This document shows positions 44,410-56,346 of a DNA stretch of 64,000 bases, one piece after another (the stretch's first letter is position 1; each line of letters starts with the position of its first letter). Position numbers and translations under genes: made by a program. Origin of the DNA: Holacanthus passer (lineage: Eukaryota; Chordata; Actinopteri; Pomacanthidae); NCBI GenBank assembly GCA_025331565.1, contig JAFREQ010000024.1, forward strand, positions 2,128,501 through 2,192,500, read 5' to 3'. The notes under the pieces were generated by a model. It worked only from the letters and a program-made list of their open reading frames with translations, was not told the origin of the DNA and did not search any database.

Positions 44410-45695
44410 GGTGACTACAGCATGAATAAGTGAACAGTTTGGACGTCAGTGGTATATTTGGTTCTTTCCACTCCTATATATTAGTCAGTCTGACCAATCT
44501 AAAAGACAGAAGTACGGCTATGTTTATATTTCGCCGTGTGTGTCAGTGTGTTTGCATTTATTAGTCACCAACTGTCCAGTTGGCCAAGACTCAAACTCAC
44601 CATTGAAGCATTCGAGTAAAAAGCTGTGTTGAGTTTATTTAATCAGAACTGTGTCACCAGCAGATCGAGCGACAGATGGGAAAAGTACAGAGAGCGTTTT
44701 CAATCATTTGTGTTTGAGTCACGGCTAAAGTGGAAATCAGCTAATCATTAGCTCATTCATTCACTCATTCACTAGAACCGACTTTATAAACACTCAGTGG
44801 TTTGCAGTGGATTGAAAGGCAAAGCATTGCATTGTGGGATTTTTAAATTATGTTTGTTTTGTATTTACATCAGACACAAAGCAAATTAAATACAAATATT
44901 AAAAAAGTAAGAAATGAAAGCAAATAGTTTGTTCATGAATGAAATTGTGGGATTGAAAACAAAAAAGAAAGTAAATATCGTGAACTTGGCAGCAAACAGG
45001 AGGTGAATTCATGGTTCCACTAAGAACAAGCTGCTGTTCGACTGAATGACGACTCAGGAAGTGTTTGCTATTTCAAAACAGAAACATTCAAAAATACATT
45101 TTCCTGAATAAGCACATTATTGTCTGGATTATTTTTAAAACATTGAGCAATCGATATCTGGAAAAGATTTCTCTCTGGTACAGATTACGACAGCAGAAGG
45201 CTGTATGCAGCCTGACGGCCCTGAACATGCACTTGATTTTGCAAGATGCCGATTTTACCTGCAATGAGAGATTATCACTGACATTCTGGATGCGCTCATG
45301 TTTGGTTTTACTTCCAAAGAAGAAGTGATTTAGATGATCTGACTGGACTGTTGGTTTGTTTACATCCTGTGAGATCATCATCCCGCTCTGCTGGACTCTG
45401 ATGAACTTGGTGAGTTAAATATCATCATAACTGAGAGAAGTGACGGCCAAGACAAGACATATGATGTGAAATAACAGAGGCTTTAAGCACAAAGTCAGAG
45501 TCAAAATGTGAAAGTGCAACATCTGCATGAGTAGACATCAGTCAAGGTTTGTGACAAGATAAAAAGTACCAACGCTGGACCATTCAGACATATGGACTGA
45601 AAGCAGGGAGACTGATTCCAGCACAGCTACAGGACCAAGATGTTAATCGGTCTTTCCAGCTCGGACGCCAGCGTTGAATTAGAACAGTTTCAAGC
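44410..45695. other. AT-rich unique sequence
   Basis: No array or recognised element. Frames at 45065-45381 on both strands are unremarkable. Confidence 0.6.
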
Positions 45696-45699
45696 ATAT

Positions 45700-46025
45700 G
45701 TGTGAAGCAGCGTCAGACTCCAACAGCCTCCGCTAGTCTGGTTTCAGTCTTTCCTCCAGATGTTGAACCTGCTGCGGGGATTTGCTCCCATTCAGCCTCC
45801 GGCGTCAGTGAGCTGATGTTGGCGATCGGCTCCGGCTCGCAGTCGGCTCCAGGTTCATTCCACAGGTGTTTAAAGGGGTTGAGGTCAAGGCTCTGTGCAG
45901 CCAATGAAGTTCCTCCACCCCAAACTGGAGAAACCATTTGTTGCCGGAGCTGGTTTGTGCACGGAGGAATGGTCATGTTGAAAGAGGAAAGAGTCGTCCT
46001 CGAGCTGTTGCCACAAAGTTTGCAT
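45700..46025 (-). pseudogene. Tc1/mariner transposase relic (C-terminal part)
   Basis: On the minus strand, LWQQLEDD and LFQHD (in one frame) are followed, in the frame of an open stretch at 45713-46030, by AQSLDLNPFKHLWNE and then AEWEQIPAA. Together they match the C-terminal half of fish Tc1-type DDE transposases (QHD...AQSPDLNPIEHLWDE...AEWKQVPAA). The second catalytic aspartate (in QHD) survives. The catalytic glutamate expected in NPIEHLW is lysine here, and at least one frameshift separates the two segments. The N-terminal DNA-binding domain and the inverted repeats are absent. The element is dead. Confidence 0.85.
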
Positions 46026-46351
46026 CTCACTTCCTTCTCTGTCTTTTAAAATAAAGGACTATGAAAAATCATCCACTGTTTGAGCTCCAAAAAGATCACT
46101 TCAACATGTCTTTTAAATGCCTTTTTTAAATGTTGCAACATTATTGCATATTTGTTTCGACCTTAAGATTTAGTTTTCTTTCTCTTGTGTTTTTTTTTTT
46201 TATTGTGTATGTTGAATGTTGAATTGAAAACAAATACATAACCATAAAGAAATGAAGGAAAAAAGGAGGTTCGGTTTCCGACCAACACGCCCCCTCACAT
46301 CCACGCCTCCATGCTCTACCGGATACACCGACCGCAACAGATGGGACCCCC

Positions 46352-46352
<1 letters not shown>
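46026..46352. other. Unique sequence with T/A homopolymers
   Basis: A T12 run lies at 46190-46201. No further part of the Tc1 element is recognisable upstream of its relic. Confidence 0.6.
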
Positions 46353-46388
<36 letters not shown>

Positions 46389-46393
46389 ACACA
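46353..46393. repeat. (AC)n microsatellite with a TA step
   Basis: An AC array with one ACATAC interruption. Confidence 0.97.
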
Positions 46394-46491
46394 TAAACTA
46401 TCCCAGCACATGTTACCTCTTTTCGCCAGGACGGCTTTAGACCCTCATTGCCACAGTCAATTAGTCCGTCTGACTGGACTAATCAGCTCTG

Positions 46492-46504
46492 CACACACAC
46501 ACAT

Positions 46505-46534
<30 letters not shown>
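46492..46534. repeat. (CA)n microsatellite with a TG step
   Basis: A CA array with one CATGCA interruption. Confidence 0.97.
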
Positions 46535-46539
<5 letters not shown>

Positions 46540-48020
46540 ACTGCCTGTGCATAAGACTTATTGCTCCTGATCGAGGACGCAGCACACGAGCAGAAGTGAT
46601 CAGTGACCCACAAGCATTTTCAAACAGTAATCTATTACTTCGTGTTTGTTTTTGTTTGTGTACATGAACCTTCCCACCAACAACACAGACAAAACAAACT
46701 GTGACGTGACGACCAGCGTATTCATCACCTCACACGTACTTAACGTCTGTGCGGTGCAGAAACACACGGGGGCAGAAGAGGAAGTGGGATTATGGGAGCA
46801 AAAACTGAAATACACATGTGAGGGTCAAGTTAATAAAGTGGATATAAAAAGCTGCTGACTTCTTCAGTCAACAGGCACAGACGGTTTTTGAAATATTAGA
46901 AAATCTGATGAAGAGATTTAAATGTTTAGGTTTTCAACTTTCATCGAAAGCGTTAATGACCGAAGTGACTGGATTTGTTTGGTCCTCTTCTCTAACGTTC
47001 ACGGCAAACAACGTCTCCGGTTTGTGACCTCGTCTTCTTCTACTCTGTTCATTACGGCCACGCGTAACGTCACCTGAAACACCGACTTCTGACCAAACTA
47101 CGCTTTTTGTTTTCTTTTTTGCAACAATTCAAAAGTTTGCTTCAAATTCACTTGACAATTAGATGGAAGCAAAATATCAGATGCTGCATGTAGCTTCAAA
47201 AGACAGATGGGAGCAGAACGACAGCGTCCTGATAATCTGACAGCCGGAAAATAAAAGCAAACAAAGAGAACGTTACAGAAAGAGGAAAGAACTCAGCTTT
47301 CACATTTTCTTTTTCTCAAATGTTTATTGAGTCAATGTACGTGATAAAGATTATTTTATGCAACAAATCAGAAATATTACAGAAAAGGAAACGCAAGCAA
47401 ATGTCAGTTCACAAGTCCAACATTCACTTACACATTTCTAAAAAGCTTTTATCTTTAAAACACAGGTGTTGGAATCTTTTGTCTTTGCTCAAATTCAAAC
47501 TGTCTTCTCAAATATTTTTGCTTATATTGGTATTAATAGTAAAACTTCCATCGCTCTGAAATCCATGGTGAATGTCTTAATGCTGGCCTCACGCTGCAGC
47601 TGGAGGCAGCTCATCCTGTCCACTGAATAAAACCATGACACATGTGTGGACAGTTCGCTCGTGTCACGTCCTGCCGTCACGTCCTGTTTCAACACGCACC
47701 AAATCATGGAAGTTCTCAAAGTGCAGATTCATTGTGACTTTACTTTATTGACAAAAGTGTGATTCTGTGAACGTGTGTCGGCTGCTGTTCTCTTCCAAAC
47801 CCACATGAAACGATCTGCCATCTTTTATTCATATTTTTCCAACATATTACATAAGACAATGTTGTCGTGTTGAAATGGTTATAAGTCTGTTGAATCTCCG
47901 TCAATAGACTCCACGCCCACGCTGTTAATGCACCACACTGAGCTGTTTTTAATCAGGTTTAACAGCCACAGACTGTAAAGTGGCTCGCTCACAGTCAAAG
48001 GACTCAGTCAGCACTCAGAC
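46535..48020. other. AT-rich unique sequence
   Basis: No array or recognised element. Two direct CACGTCCTG words occur at 47667-47685. No gene is recognised. Confidence 0.6.

Positions 48021-48061
<41 letters not shown>
48021..48061. repeat. Compound (CA)14(GA)6 microsatellite
   Basis: A pure CA array changes directly into GA units. Confidence 0.98.
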
Positions 48062-48184
48062 CGATGTGACTTCCTCTGTTCTCTGCTTCCTGTGTGTCTG
48101 ACAGAACGAGCGAAAACATTCACTTTCAACACACTTTCACTTCGTCTTCCTGCAGCTCGTCATGTGCTGATCAAGCGTACAAGG

Positions 48185-48226
48185 GAGAGGGAGAGAGAGA
48201 GAGAGAGAGAGAGAGGGGGAGAGAGC
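48185..48226. repeat. (GA)n microsatellite with GGG steps
   Basis: A GA array with GGGA interruptions at both ends. Confidence 0.96.
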
Positions 48227-50059
48227 ATGGGAAAGAGGAATAAAGAGAAGAGGCAGATCATTAAGACTGAAGCAACAACAGAGTCGTGTTTGACTTATTC
48301 TGAGCTGCTTTTAACCAGGGAAGAGTTCAACTTTTCTTTTTTACTCAGACAACCTTTGACATTCGTTCACAAACACTGAACACACGCAAAACAGCTGAAT
48401 GATAGTTAAAATGATAATAAACTGATACATTTGTTGTCACATTGTGAAGCAAAGGCGATGAACTGATGAATCCCACCATGTTTAATTAAGGCCTGACAGG
48501 ATTTCACTTAAAACCTAAAGTCCAACCAGGAGACGCTGCAGCAGCTTTATGAATTATTCTTTCATATTAAAGTCTTTCACTGTCATCTCGGTCCAGTCTG
48601 AACGTCTCTGGTTGCATCCTCCCCTCGAAGGTTCAGGGATACAAGAAGATGCAGGAATGAAGATGGGTTCTGAAGTCTCTTTGTTATCGAGACACGTTAT
48701 CGTGTCTGTTCTGGTGCGAGTTGCACGACCTGCAGCTCATCTGACTTCAGGCCTCCACAGGTTCTCGTCTATAATGTGTCGACGTGTTTCCTCTTTCAGA
48801 AGAAGAGGCTCAGTCTAACGATCCATGGATCCGTCCTCGTCAGCGTCGGACAAACCATGCAGGAGTGCGACGGTGGCACGTGCAGGAGGACGACAGGACC
48901 CCACACCCGGTCCAAAATGACAGTGCAGAGCGTTAAACAGAGAAGACTCCACATGTACATTCACAGAGTGGCTGTGGTCGGGAAACATCAGAGGAACAAT
49001 GAGGACGGAGCAACGATCGGTCTCGTCAACCACACGCTTGTTATCACAATGGGATCCATATGACAGAACTCCGACTGACACGTCACTTATGATCACAAAG
49101 ACGAGAGAGGAGGAAGCAACATCATCTTCAACATCAATTTTACATCCAGTGTGAATTTTTGTGTCTGTTCTTTAAGTTCTGTTCACTTCTGTAAACTTTC
49201 CCATGTTAAAACAACAGTGGTCTTGTTTCCAGTCCTTCAATGCTTAGTCGACATTTTCATGAGGATCAGAAAAGGATCCTGACTCATCTAAAAGTTGTGT
49301 CCTGTTGCGAAACTACACTGATCATCAGAATTTACAGTAAAGGAGGTAAAGAAAGTGAAAAGAATTTAAAAAACAAACAAACAAACTCATACATTTTATT
49401 GTGTTCAACTCCAACAGACGTCCATCAGCTTGACCAAATAATGCAGGACTGGCTTATTATTGTTCCAATATTAACGAACCTCAGCTTTTTATCTGCTGTA
49501 TTAAAATGAAGTCTAACAAATGTTGTGACAGGAACACGCAGCGACTTTATGTATTTTCATCTAAAACTAAACTCTGAATTTGACAATGTTTGTTTGAGAA
49601 CATGCAAGATGAAGAAAGCTTTTAAGATCACAATAAGGTAAAGAATCATTTAACATCTCAGAAAATGAGCACAAAAGTCAACAGTTTATTATCTAATGTT
49701 TTTATATTTATCTAATTGTACGAGCTGGAAACTCACATGAGCACAAAGGTTTGGACTTTAAAACCTGCAGACTGAGGAACATTAATGAGGACAGATGAAG
49801 CTTTTGCATTCAAGAACATTTTGGAGTCAACTCAGGTGCAAGATTTCAATAAAATGCAATGGATTCACCGACAGCTGTTAATGAAATAGTTCACATGCAG
49901 CGAACAAAGCCACAGAGATTCTGCCCTGAAGGGAAGTGATTGACAAACATTATGCATAAGTGAAAAGTGTCTGATTGCAGCAGGTTGGTCAACGGCGTGT
50001 TGAAAGCAGAGGCATGTGAAAGACGACACAAGTCGGGTAACAGCATTGACACACACGGT

Positions 50060-50061
<2 letters not shown>
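48227..50061. other. Unique non-coding sequence
   Basis: No array. Frames at 48549-49096 on both strands have no recognisable domain. Bases 49100-49860 are AT-rich and featureless. Confidence 0.6.

Positions 50062-50090
<29 letters not shown>
50062..50090. repeat. (CA)14 microsatellite
   Basis: A pure CA array. Confidence 0.98.
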
Positions 50091-50092
<2 letters not shown>

Positions 50093-50542
50093 TCTGGGGC
50101 CCCTCAGGACTCAGGCTGAGGACCAGTTGTCAGTTGTCGTGAGAAGAAGAAGGAAGTCGCTGCAGTGACGTTATTCTCACGCAGACACGCTGAAATAATC
50201 GCAGTTGTATTTTTGCCTCTTTCTCTCTCACACTCTCCGTCCTCCTCAAAACCACAAAGAAGCAGAACTGAAGGTGTTAATGACTCAGTGTCTGTATGGT
50301 TAACGCTGTCTCACATTATCTTCACAGTCACATGTTTATTTGTGCTGCTTCTATGGAAAACTGTCATCTTCAGGAGTCGAGCTCTTGAAGAACAATGACA
50401 ATATCAAACATAATGTTGGACGTGAAAATTTGACATTTTTCCTCCAAATATTGTGTGATTTCACTTTCATTTGGTGTTAAAGGATGAAAATTTTGCATCT
50501 TAAGTTTGCAAACTAATGCAACCTCATGTGCGCTGTGCATGA

Positions 50543-50762
50543 GCTAATGCTTTGCTAATTTTGCTAACTGCTAAATTTGTGCTAATCCCCGGGTTTATGA
50601 GTCATTGATGTAGCTGATGCTCTGCTAATTGCTAATCAAGCTAAATGCTCAATGCATGCAAATCCCCAGATGATGAGTCACTGGGGTAGCTTATGCTTCG
50701 CTAAGTGCTAATTGAGCTAAATGCTAAACTCGTGCTAATCCTCAGCGAGGAGTGTAATGAGG
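50543..50762 (+). repeat. Degenerate ~73-bp tandem repeat, three copies, GCTAAT-rich
   Basis: Three head-to-tail units start at 50543, 50613 and 50689 (70, 76 and about 74 bases). Each begins GCTNATGCT, continues through a series of GCTAAT/GCTAAA words, then a GCTAATCC- or GCAAATCC-type word, and ends in a purine-rich block. TGAGTCA (AP-1 consensus) occurs at the same place in units 1 and 2 (50598-50604 and 50674-50680) and is degenerate in unit 3. Unit 2 has a perfect octamer word ATGCAAAT (50656-50663). Short GCTAA-type words are common in fish DNA, but a larger three-copy unit containing them is not ordinary. Confidence 0.85.
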
Positions 50763-50842
50763 GAGACATGTCACCGAAATGCTCGCTGGTTAATCTGTGA
50801 GAAGCAAATTAAGAAATTCCTCTTCAGCTGCTCTGCATCTTA

Positions 50843-50843
<1 letters not shown>

Positions 50844-50875
<32 letters not shown>
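50844..50875. repeat. (TG)16 microsatellite
   Basis: A pure TG array, 82 bases after the GCTAAT tandem repeat. Confidence 0.98.
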
Positions 50876-50877
<2 letters not shown>

Positions 50878-52476
50878 AGAGAATTGGGAAATAATCACCA
50901 CAGATTACAGACGTATGTTTGGTCGACATGAATCATTTTCGGTGTCAATCAGCCTTCTCATCAGCTCTGACCACTGATGTCATCGAGAGGATGACGCTGT
51001 TGCCCTTTAAGTCCGATTAACTTTATTTACAGAGCATCACAGCACTTCTAATCAGAAAATAGGTCAGAAAGATACTGGATTGAAATATATTGAAAGAATT
51101 TCTTTTGTATGTTGTTTTTATGGTGGGGTCAAAGGTCAGAGTGTCCCAATGACGTCCCAGCATCGTCCTAAAGGACTGACCCCATGTGATCAGCTCTGCC
51201 GTCTGATGTGAACACGCTTTTAGTCCATTAACAGTGTTTTTATGTTGCGCTACTGCAGCAGGTGAATCAAACTTAAAGTGATTATAATTATTATTTTTTT
51301 AAACAATGCATCAAATGACAATGTGAAGACAGTGGAGTCGCATGATGAAGCTTCAGAGAATGATCAGTTAAATCTGCAGCTCTTCTCATCGTCTCACAGT
51401 CACTATACGTTCACTCTCGTTCTCATTGTTCAGTTTGTGGATGCAACTCTGTTTCGGTTCAGTCTCACTGCTCTTACAGCATCATCTCACTGAAGGCAGC
51501 TGTTTTCACTGAAGTTGCTCCTTCGCTCAGCAGCAAACAGCAGACAGACGCAGTTAGACAGTATCTGGTCAACACTGTGGAGCATTTAGGATCTGAAGAA
51601 TCAGATATTTCTCTCAGAAGCTGGTGGAGACCACAAGCAGAGCTAAAAGAGAGAGAAGAGTGAAAACCTGACAGACATGAATCTGTGAAAAGACACATTA
51701 AATAGTGTATTTGTGGTTTCAGAGCTGTGAACTCGTTCTTTCTGCTGCAGCTTTCAGTCCTTCCTCCCTCTCATCTTTTACATCTGACTTCTCTCTGTTA
51801 CTGATTAAACGACTTCTGTTTTCTGTTTTCCTTATTCCATGTACAGTGTTGTATCACATACTTGCCTTCGCAACAGCGGCTTCAAGACATTCACGCAAAG
51901 AAAAGCATCGTTGAACACGAACTTGAATAAAGATGCTTTTGAAACATTGACTTCTGGAAAAAACTTAAAGCAGAATGAATTTTTAGTTCTCGTATGAATG
52001 AGGCCTGGATGTTTCAGTGTGTGCACAGGTGAAGTTCACTGTTCTCTCATCTCCACACTGAAACCTGCGAAACACAAACCTGGGCAAACTGGTACTGAGC
52101 GACATGTTGCCTTCAGCCACCTCTCAGTGGATCAGTGCTAACAGCAGCCATGAGCCACGTGAGAGCGATTTCACTCCACCACCTCGCGCATGTTTGTGTC
52201 TCTTTTGTAATCTGCATTTTACAAGAAACACACAAAAAGGAACTAGACAGCATTGCACACACCACATGCCAATCACTCACTGCTTTCTCCTCTGCAGGCC
52301 TCCTCTGCTGTTGTGGTTGCCAGATCTGAGGGGGAAAATCCCCCTTAAACACAACCAGGCCACGGATGGTAAAATGGCTACCAGACCAGAGAAGAGGAAG
52401 ACATGGAGGAGAGGAAGCGACGTGCAGCTCTTTGATATCGGTGTCGAGGACAGTCTCTGCGTGTGGCATGTATATA

Positions 52477-52480
<4 letters not shown>
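50876..52480. other. Unique non-coding sequence
   Basis: No array or recognised element. An AT run (ATTATAATTATTATTTTTTT) lies at 51281-51300. No gene is recognised. Confidence 0.6.

Positions 52481-52514
<34 letters not shown>
52481..52514. repeat. (TG)17 microsatellite
   Basis: A pure TG array. Confidence 0.98.
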
Positions 52515-52515
<1 letters not shown>

Positions 52516-52631
52516 ATCAGTGTGGGTGAATGTGACTGTACTGAATATATGTGTGTTTGAACGCCTTGTTGTCTGTCATTCCGCCCGTGAGCAACCACTG
52601 TTTACATACACAGAGCTGAGCAGGGGTGGCA

Positions 52632-52677
52632 CTGTGTGTGTGTGTGTCTTTGTATGTGTGTGTGTGTGTATGTGTGT
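52632..52677. repeat. Eroded (TG)n array then G-rich patch
   Basis: TG blocks with CTT and TAT interruptions, followed at 52677-52697 by the G-rich patch GTTGGTGGGGAGGCAGGGGTG. Confidence 0.93.
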
Positions 52678-52833
52678 TGGTGGGGAGGCAGGGGTGTTAG
52701 CAGTCTTTGGGTTTCAGTGGTTAACCCCTAAACTTTTTATTTTCTGGAGGAGTTGGGCATTGGTGGGGGGCATTTGAGCATCGGCACCGGTGTGTGGGCA
52801 CGTTATGTTCTTTATGAGCCAGGAACAATCAGG

Positions 52834-52941
52834 AGGGGAGGAAGTGAAGGGCAGGGGTGGGAGGAGAGCGGGTAAGGAAGTAACTGCCCCCCAATACCCA
52901 ACATATACCCCCCCATCCCCATCCCACTATCCCCCTCCCAG
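52834..52941. repeat. G-run block then C-run block
   Basis: Bases 52834-52873 carry several G runs (GGAGGGGAGG, AGGGCAGGGGTGGGAGG). Bases 52887-52939 carry C runs of 6, 3, 7, 4, 3, 5 and 3 separated by short AT-rich spacers. The C block fits a G-quadruplex motif on the minus strand and an i-motif on the plus strand. The two blocks are also roughly complementary. Confidence 0.7.
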
Positions 52942-52959
52942 AAACACCCTCACACCACC

Positions 52960-53200
52960 ACCGGAGGGAGAAGAGGAGACTGTTGGACCACAGACCACCC
53001 AGAGAGATGGAGACAGACAGAGATACAGACATAAAGACAGACAGACATTAAGATACAAGATAGACAGAAAGAAATAATTAAAAAGAGATTAGAAAGTAAA
53101 GAGAAAGATGAAAAGAAATGAGAGAGAAAATTAAGATGTTGAGAAGAAATCATTGACAGACAGAATCACAAAGAAGTGGAGAAGAGGAAACGCACAAGGG
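52960..53200. repeat. Purine-rich tract with GACA-like units
   Basis: The tract holds GACA and GATA-like units (AGACAGACAGACATTAAGAT) at 53009-53070, then A/G-rich sequence. It is a degenerate, mixed array. Confidence 0.75.
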
Positions 53201-53264
53201 AAAACTAAAGGAAAAGAAAGCTGTTTATAAAAATAATTGGAAATATTTGGAATATTTTCATAAA

Positions 53265-53700
53265 ATGCATTTTCAGTCATCAACTGTCTTGAACTCATTT
53301 TTGGATAAAGTTTTGCTCATGCTAATGTAGTGAGATCAAAAGAAAAAAACACTGGGTCTCATGCAAAAAGACGTCTTATCATTTTCTGTATGAACGGATC
53401 CTCCGAGTCCGACTCAGCACAAGTTCACAAACCTGTCGGAAACTGCTCGTATGCCAACGCTGCAGGAGGATGTTTGTGAGAAAAGGCCGCCCGTTCTGCT
53501 CCTTTTGTTGGTTTCATTCACAAAAATTTCACCCACGAGTAAAGAAAGGAAGTCGGAAGTCAGCGGACAAAAGCATAACAGATTTCTGCAGTGCCAGATA
53601 ATATTACTGCAGCGGTGGCCGCATGTCATCACAGAGCCGCACCGCAGTGGAAATAAAGACAAATTTGTTTGACATGAAATTAGATTCCAAAAAACATCCT
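53265..53700. mobile_element. Candidate dispersed fish repeat
   Basis: TCTCATGCAAAAAGACGTC, TGTATGAACGGATCC, GAGTCCGACTCAGCAC, AAGTTCACAAACCTG and CGTATGCCAACGC together resemble a dispersed teleost DNA transposon-type sequence with CATGCA, TATGAACG, TTCACAAAC and CGTATG words. The 154-residue Cys-rich minus-strand frame (53414-53878) overlaps it and is probably not a gene. Family and ends are unknown. Confidence 0.25.
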
Positions 53701-56346
53701 GCTCGAGAGAAGTGGGCCGCGACCTAAGTGGGAGGCAGTGGAGGGGACACGAGAGGCATCGAGATGGACAAGAGAAGCGTCCATGTTCCAGTGTCAGGTG
53801 CAGAGGACGAGGACGTTTTCCGTTCACCTGTGAATCCGTCGCAGGGTTCGCAGGAAACGAAGCAGCATTTCGTCTCATTGATATTCACTGTTCACTGAAG
53901 AGCTGTTTGAAATGACTGCTGATACAAACCCAACACCTCCCACCGCCGCCGAGTCACATTTCGAGCCTTCAACCGTCAAAATGTGAGACGGCTGCTGTTG
54001 TGAAGACGCCACTGGAAATGCACTGAATTTGTCTCTGACAGCGAATCATTTAACTGTGTCTGCAAAACAAGATGTTTGCAATTTGGCACATTGCGACAGA
54101 GGATCAGTTTTAAATATTGCAGGGAAAGTTTTATTTTATTATTAGTTAAACTTGGGTGACACATTTTGACTCCTAACTCTTGGGCCAGACGGGGGATTTC
54201 CCTCAGTGGGGACAGACAGACTGTCCTCACGACATGATTTGTACAAACGGTCTGGACAACTTATGAATTTTGTTAGTGGCAAACACTGAATGGGTTCTGG
54301 TGAGTGAGAGGAATAAAGATGGCATGTAGAAGCACTGATGATATGTTTTACAGAAAACAGAAATGAGCAGCAGGACAAAGAGACACCAGAAAGAAGTGAG
54401 ACGGACAGACAGGCTGGCAGGTTGGATGAGGGGGGTCAGTGCTGTGTCTCCATGTGCTGTTGGTCCCAGGAGGGAAAAAACCCTCTGTGCTGTTGTCTTT
54501 TATTTCAAACATGCTCAGAAACAATAGAGGTCTGTCCGTCCACGAGGCCTGTTTTCACTCTCTGCTCGTTCTGGACAAGAGCTGCACTTCAGAGACGAGA
54601 CGGCACTTCGGCTCAGGATCTCATTTATCCTCATGTGTCTCGCACGTTGTACAATAAAAGGAATTAAAGGGCCACTTGTTTTATTCATACTCTTACTCCT
54701 CCTGCAGCCAGAGAAATGAGCAGAGATGACTTTGCCATGATGAAAGAAAACTTGATTTTTAAAATAATCTCATTTAGTTTTACAGTTTTATAGCACATGA
54801 GCACGTGTCTTTTCAGTAATTCACACTTTTTGTCCATTTGTGTGTGTGTTCACGTGTCATATATAGGACTCCGGTCTCTGTATATCTCTGTATGTATGCG
54901 CTGTATGTATTTGTATATATGGTTGTATGTGGGCAGATGACAGAGTTTTGTGTTCGCCACATCAGTGTTCGCAGTGTGTGTGTGTGGTTTCCTCCACTTC
55001 ACCGCTGCCTCCTCCACTCAGCCTCACCGCTCCTCTGTTTTCTCTCTCTCTGTGCCATCGTTCACATCAAAAGCTCTTTTTTGCAGGACGGATTTTTATC
55101 ACGTCAACTGATCGCTTGACAGCCTGAAGATGTTTTTGGCTGCTGAGCGGCCGGAGCCTCGGGCTGAACACCGGGACTCGTCTACATGTGCATGTATGTG
55201 GGGACATATTGTTGATGCACGAGGACACGTCACTGTCTTATTTCCCAGCACAACATGCATCAACTCTTTTTTATTACATTCCCTCCATCCACATCCCAGT
55301 CACTGTACCTTCACTATTTCTATCCATATCATACATTCATCATGATCAATCAATGTTCAGTATTGCGACTGTCTAATGTTTGTGGTGTGCCAGCCAGGTA
55401 TTGTCCAGACATAAGTTATGAACTTATTTACCTCTGATTACGATCAACCAGCACGATGAACGCTGCAATATACAACTCATGCATCTTAACTCAAACATCA
55501 ATATTTCAGCAGATGAAAACATTTGCTACACAAATTCAAGCTAAAAACACCAATATGAATCTGTTGAATGCAAAAAATCTGAAATGCACAACATGTTCAT
55601 TAAACCACCTGCTGCTGTAAAACTGAAGTGAGGTGGTGTTTTAGATGCATCACAGTGGACAGTGAACAGGATTCATAATGCAGATACACGATTGTCACAA
55701 CTTGCGTGTTTTACATGTTATTTTAGTTTGTGCTTTAAGGATGCAGGTTTGAAATCCTGGCTGGAAAAACCTGGCAAAAAGAGGTCAAGTTAAAACGAGA
55801 GCAGAGTAAAGATGGAGGATGGATGTCACAGCTCACAGACTCAGGGGTAAGTCCGACAATCTGCCGATTTCTCACGGGAATTCAAGGAAAAGTAGGGAAC
55901 TTTACAAATGAGTCACAAAACAGAAATAAGGCGGAATTGTTTAATAAACTTTTTTTTTCATGCGTTCGTTTTGTTTGATTGTTTCCAGATGGAAAAAAAG
56001 CATCCTGCTGTATAAAGTCATGGAAAACTCTCAAGCCCTCATTTCTATCTGTTAACACTTCTTCTCCTAACTTTCCTCTCACTCTTTCCTGTCTGACAGA
56101 AAAAAAAAGCAGAAATACTTTTTTTGGGGGAGAAAAGGAGGAAGGAGTGAGGGAGGAAGAGGAGAGGTGGAAAGTCCCTTTATGGATCCAGGTCAGTTCA
56201 CTTCCACATGCCCATCTGTCTGACTGCCTGACTCACGCTGCTATCATACAGACGAGACGCAGGTCAGGTGATGCACACGGCCGCTCAGATATATAAGTAG
56301 ACAACAGATATGAACTGAGAAATGTTTGCATTTACTAGAAATGGTC
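53701..56346. other. Unique non-coding sequence without arrays
   Basis: A long stretch free of CA arrays. It contains an A-run with a GA-rich patch at 56099-56172. No gene is recognised; short frames at 54338-55437 lack motifs. Confidence 0.6.

Noticed and set aside
53414..53878. 154-codon Cys-rich frame on the minus strand
   Set aside because: It overlaps a candidate dispersed repeat and shows no regular cysteine motif or homology that I recognise.
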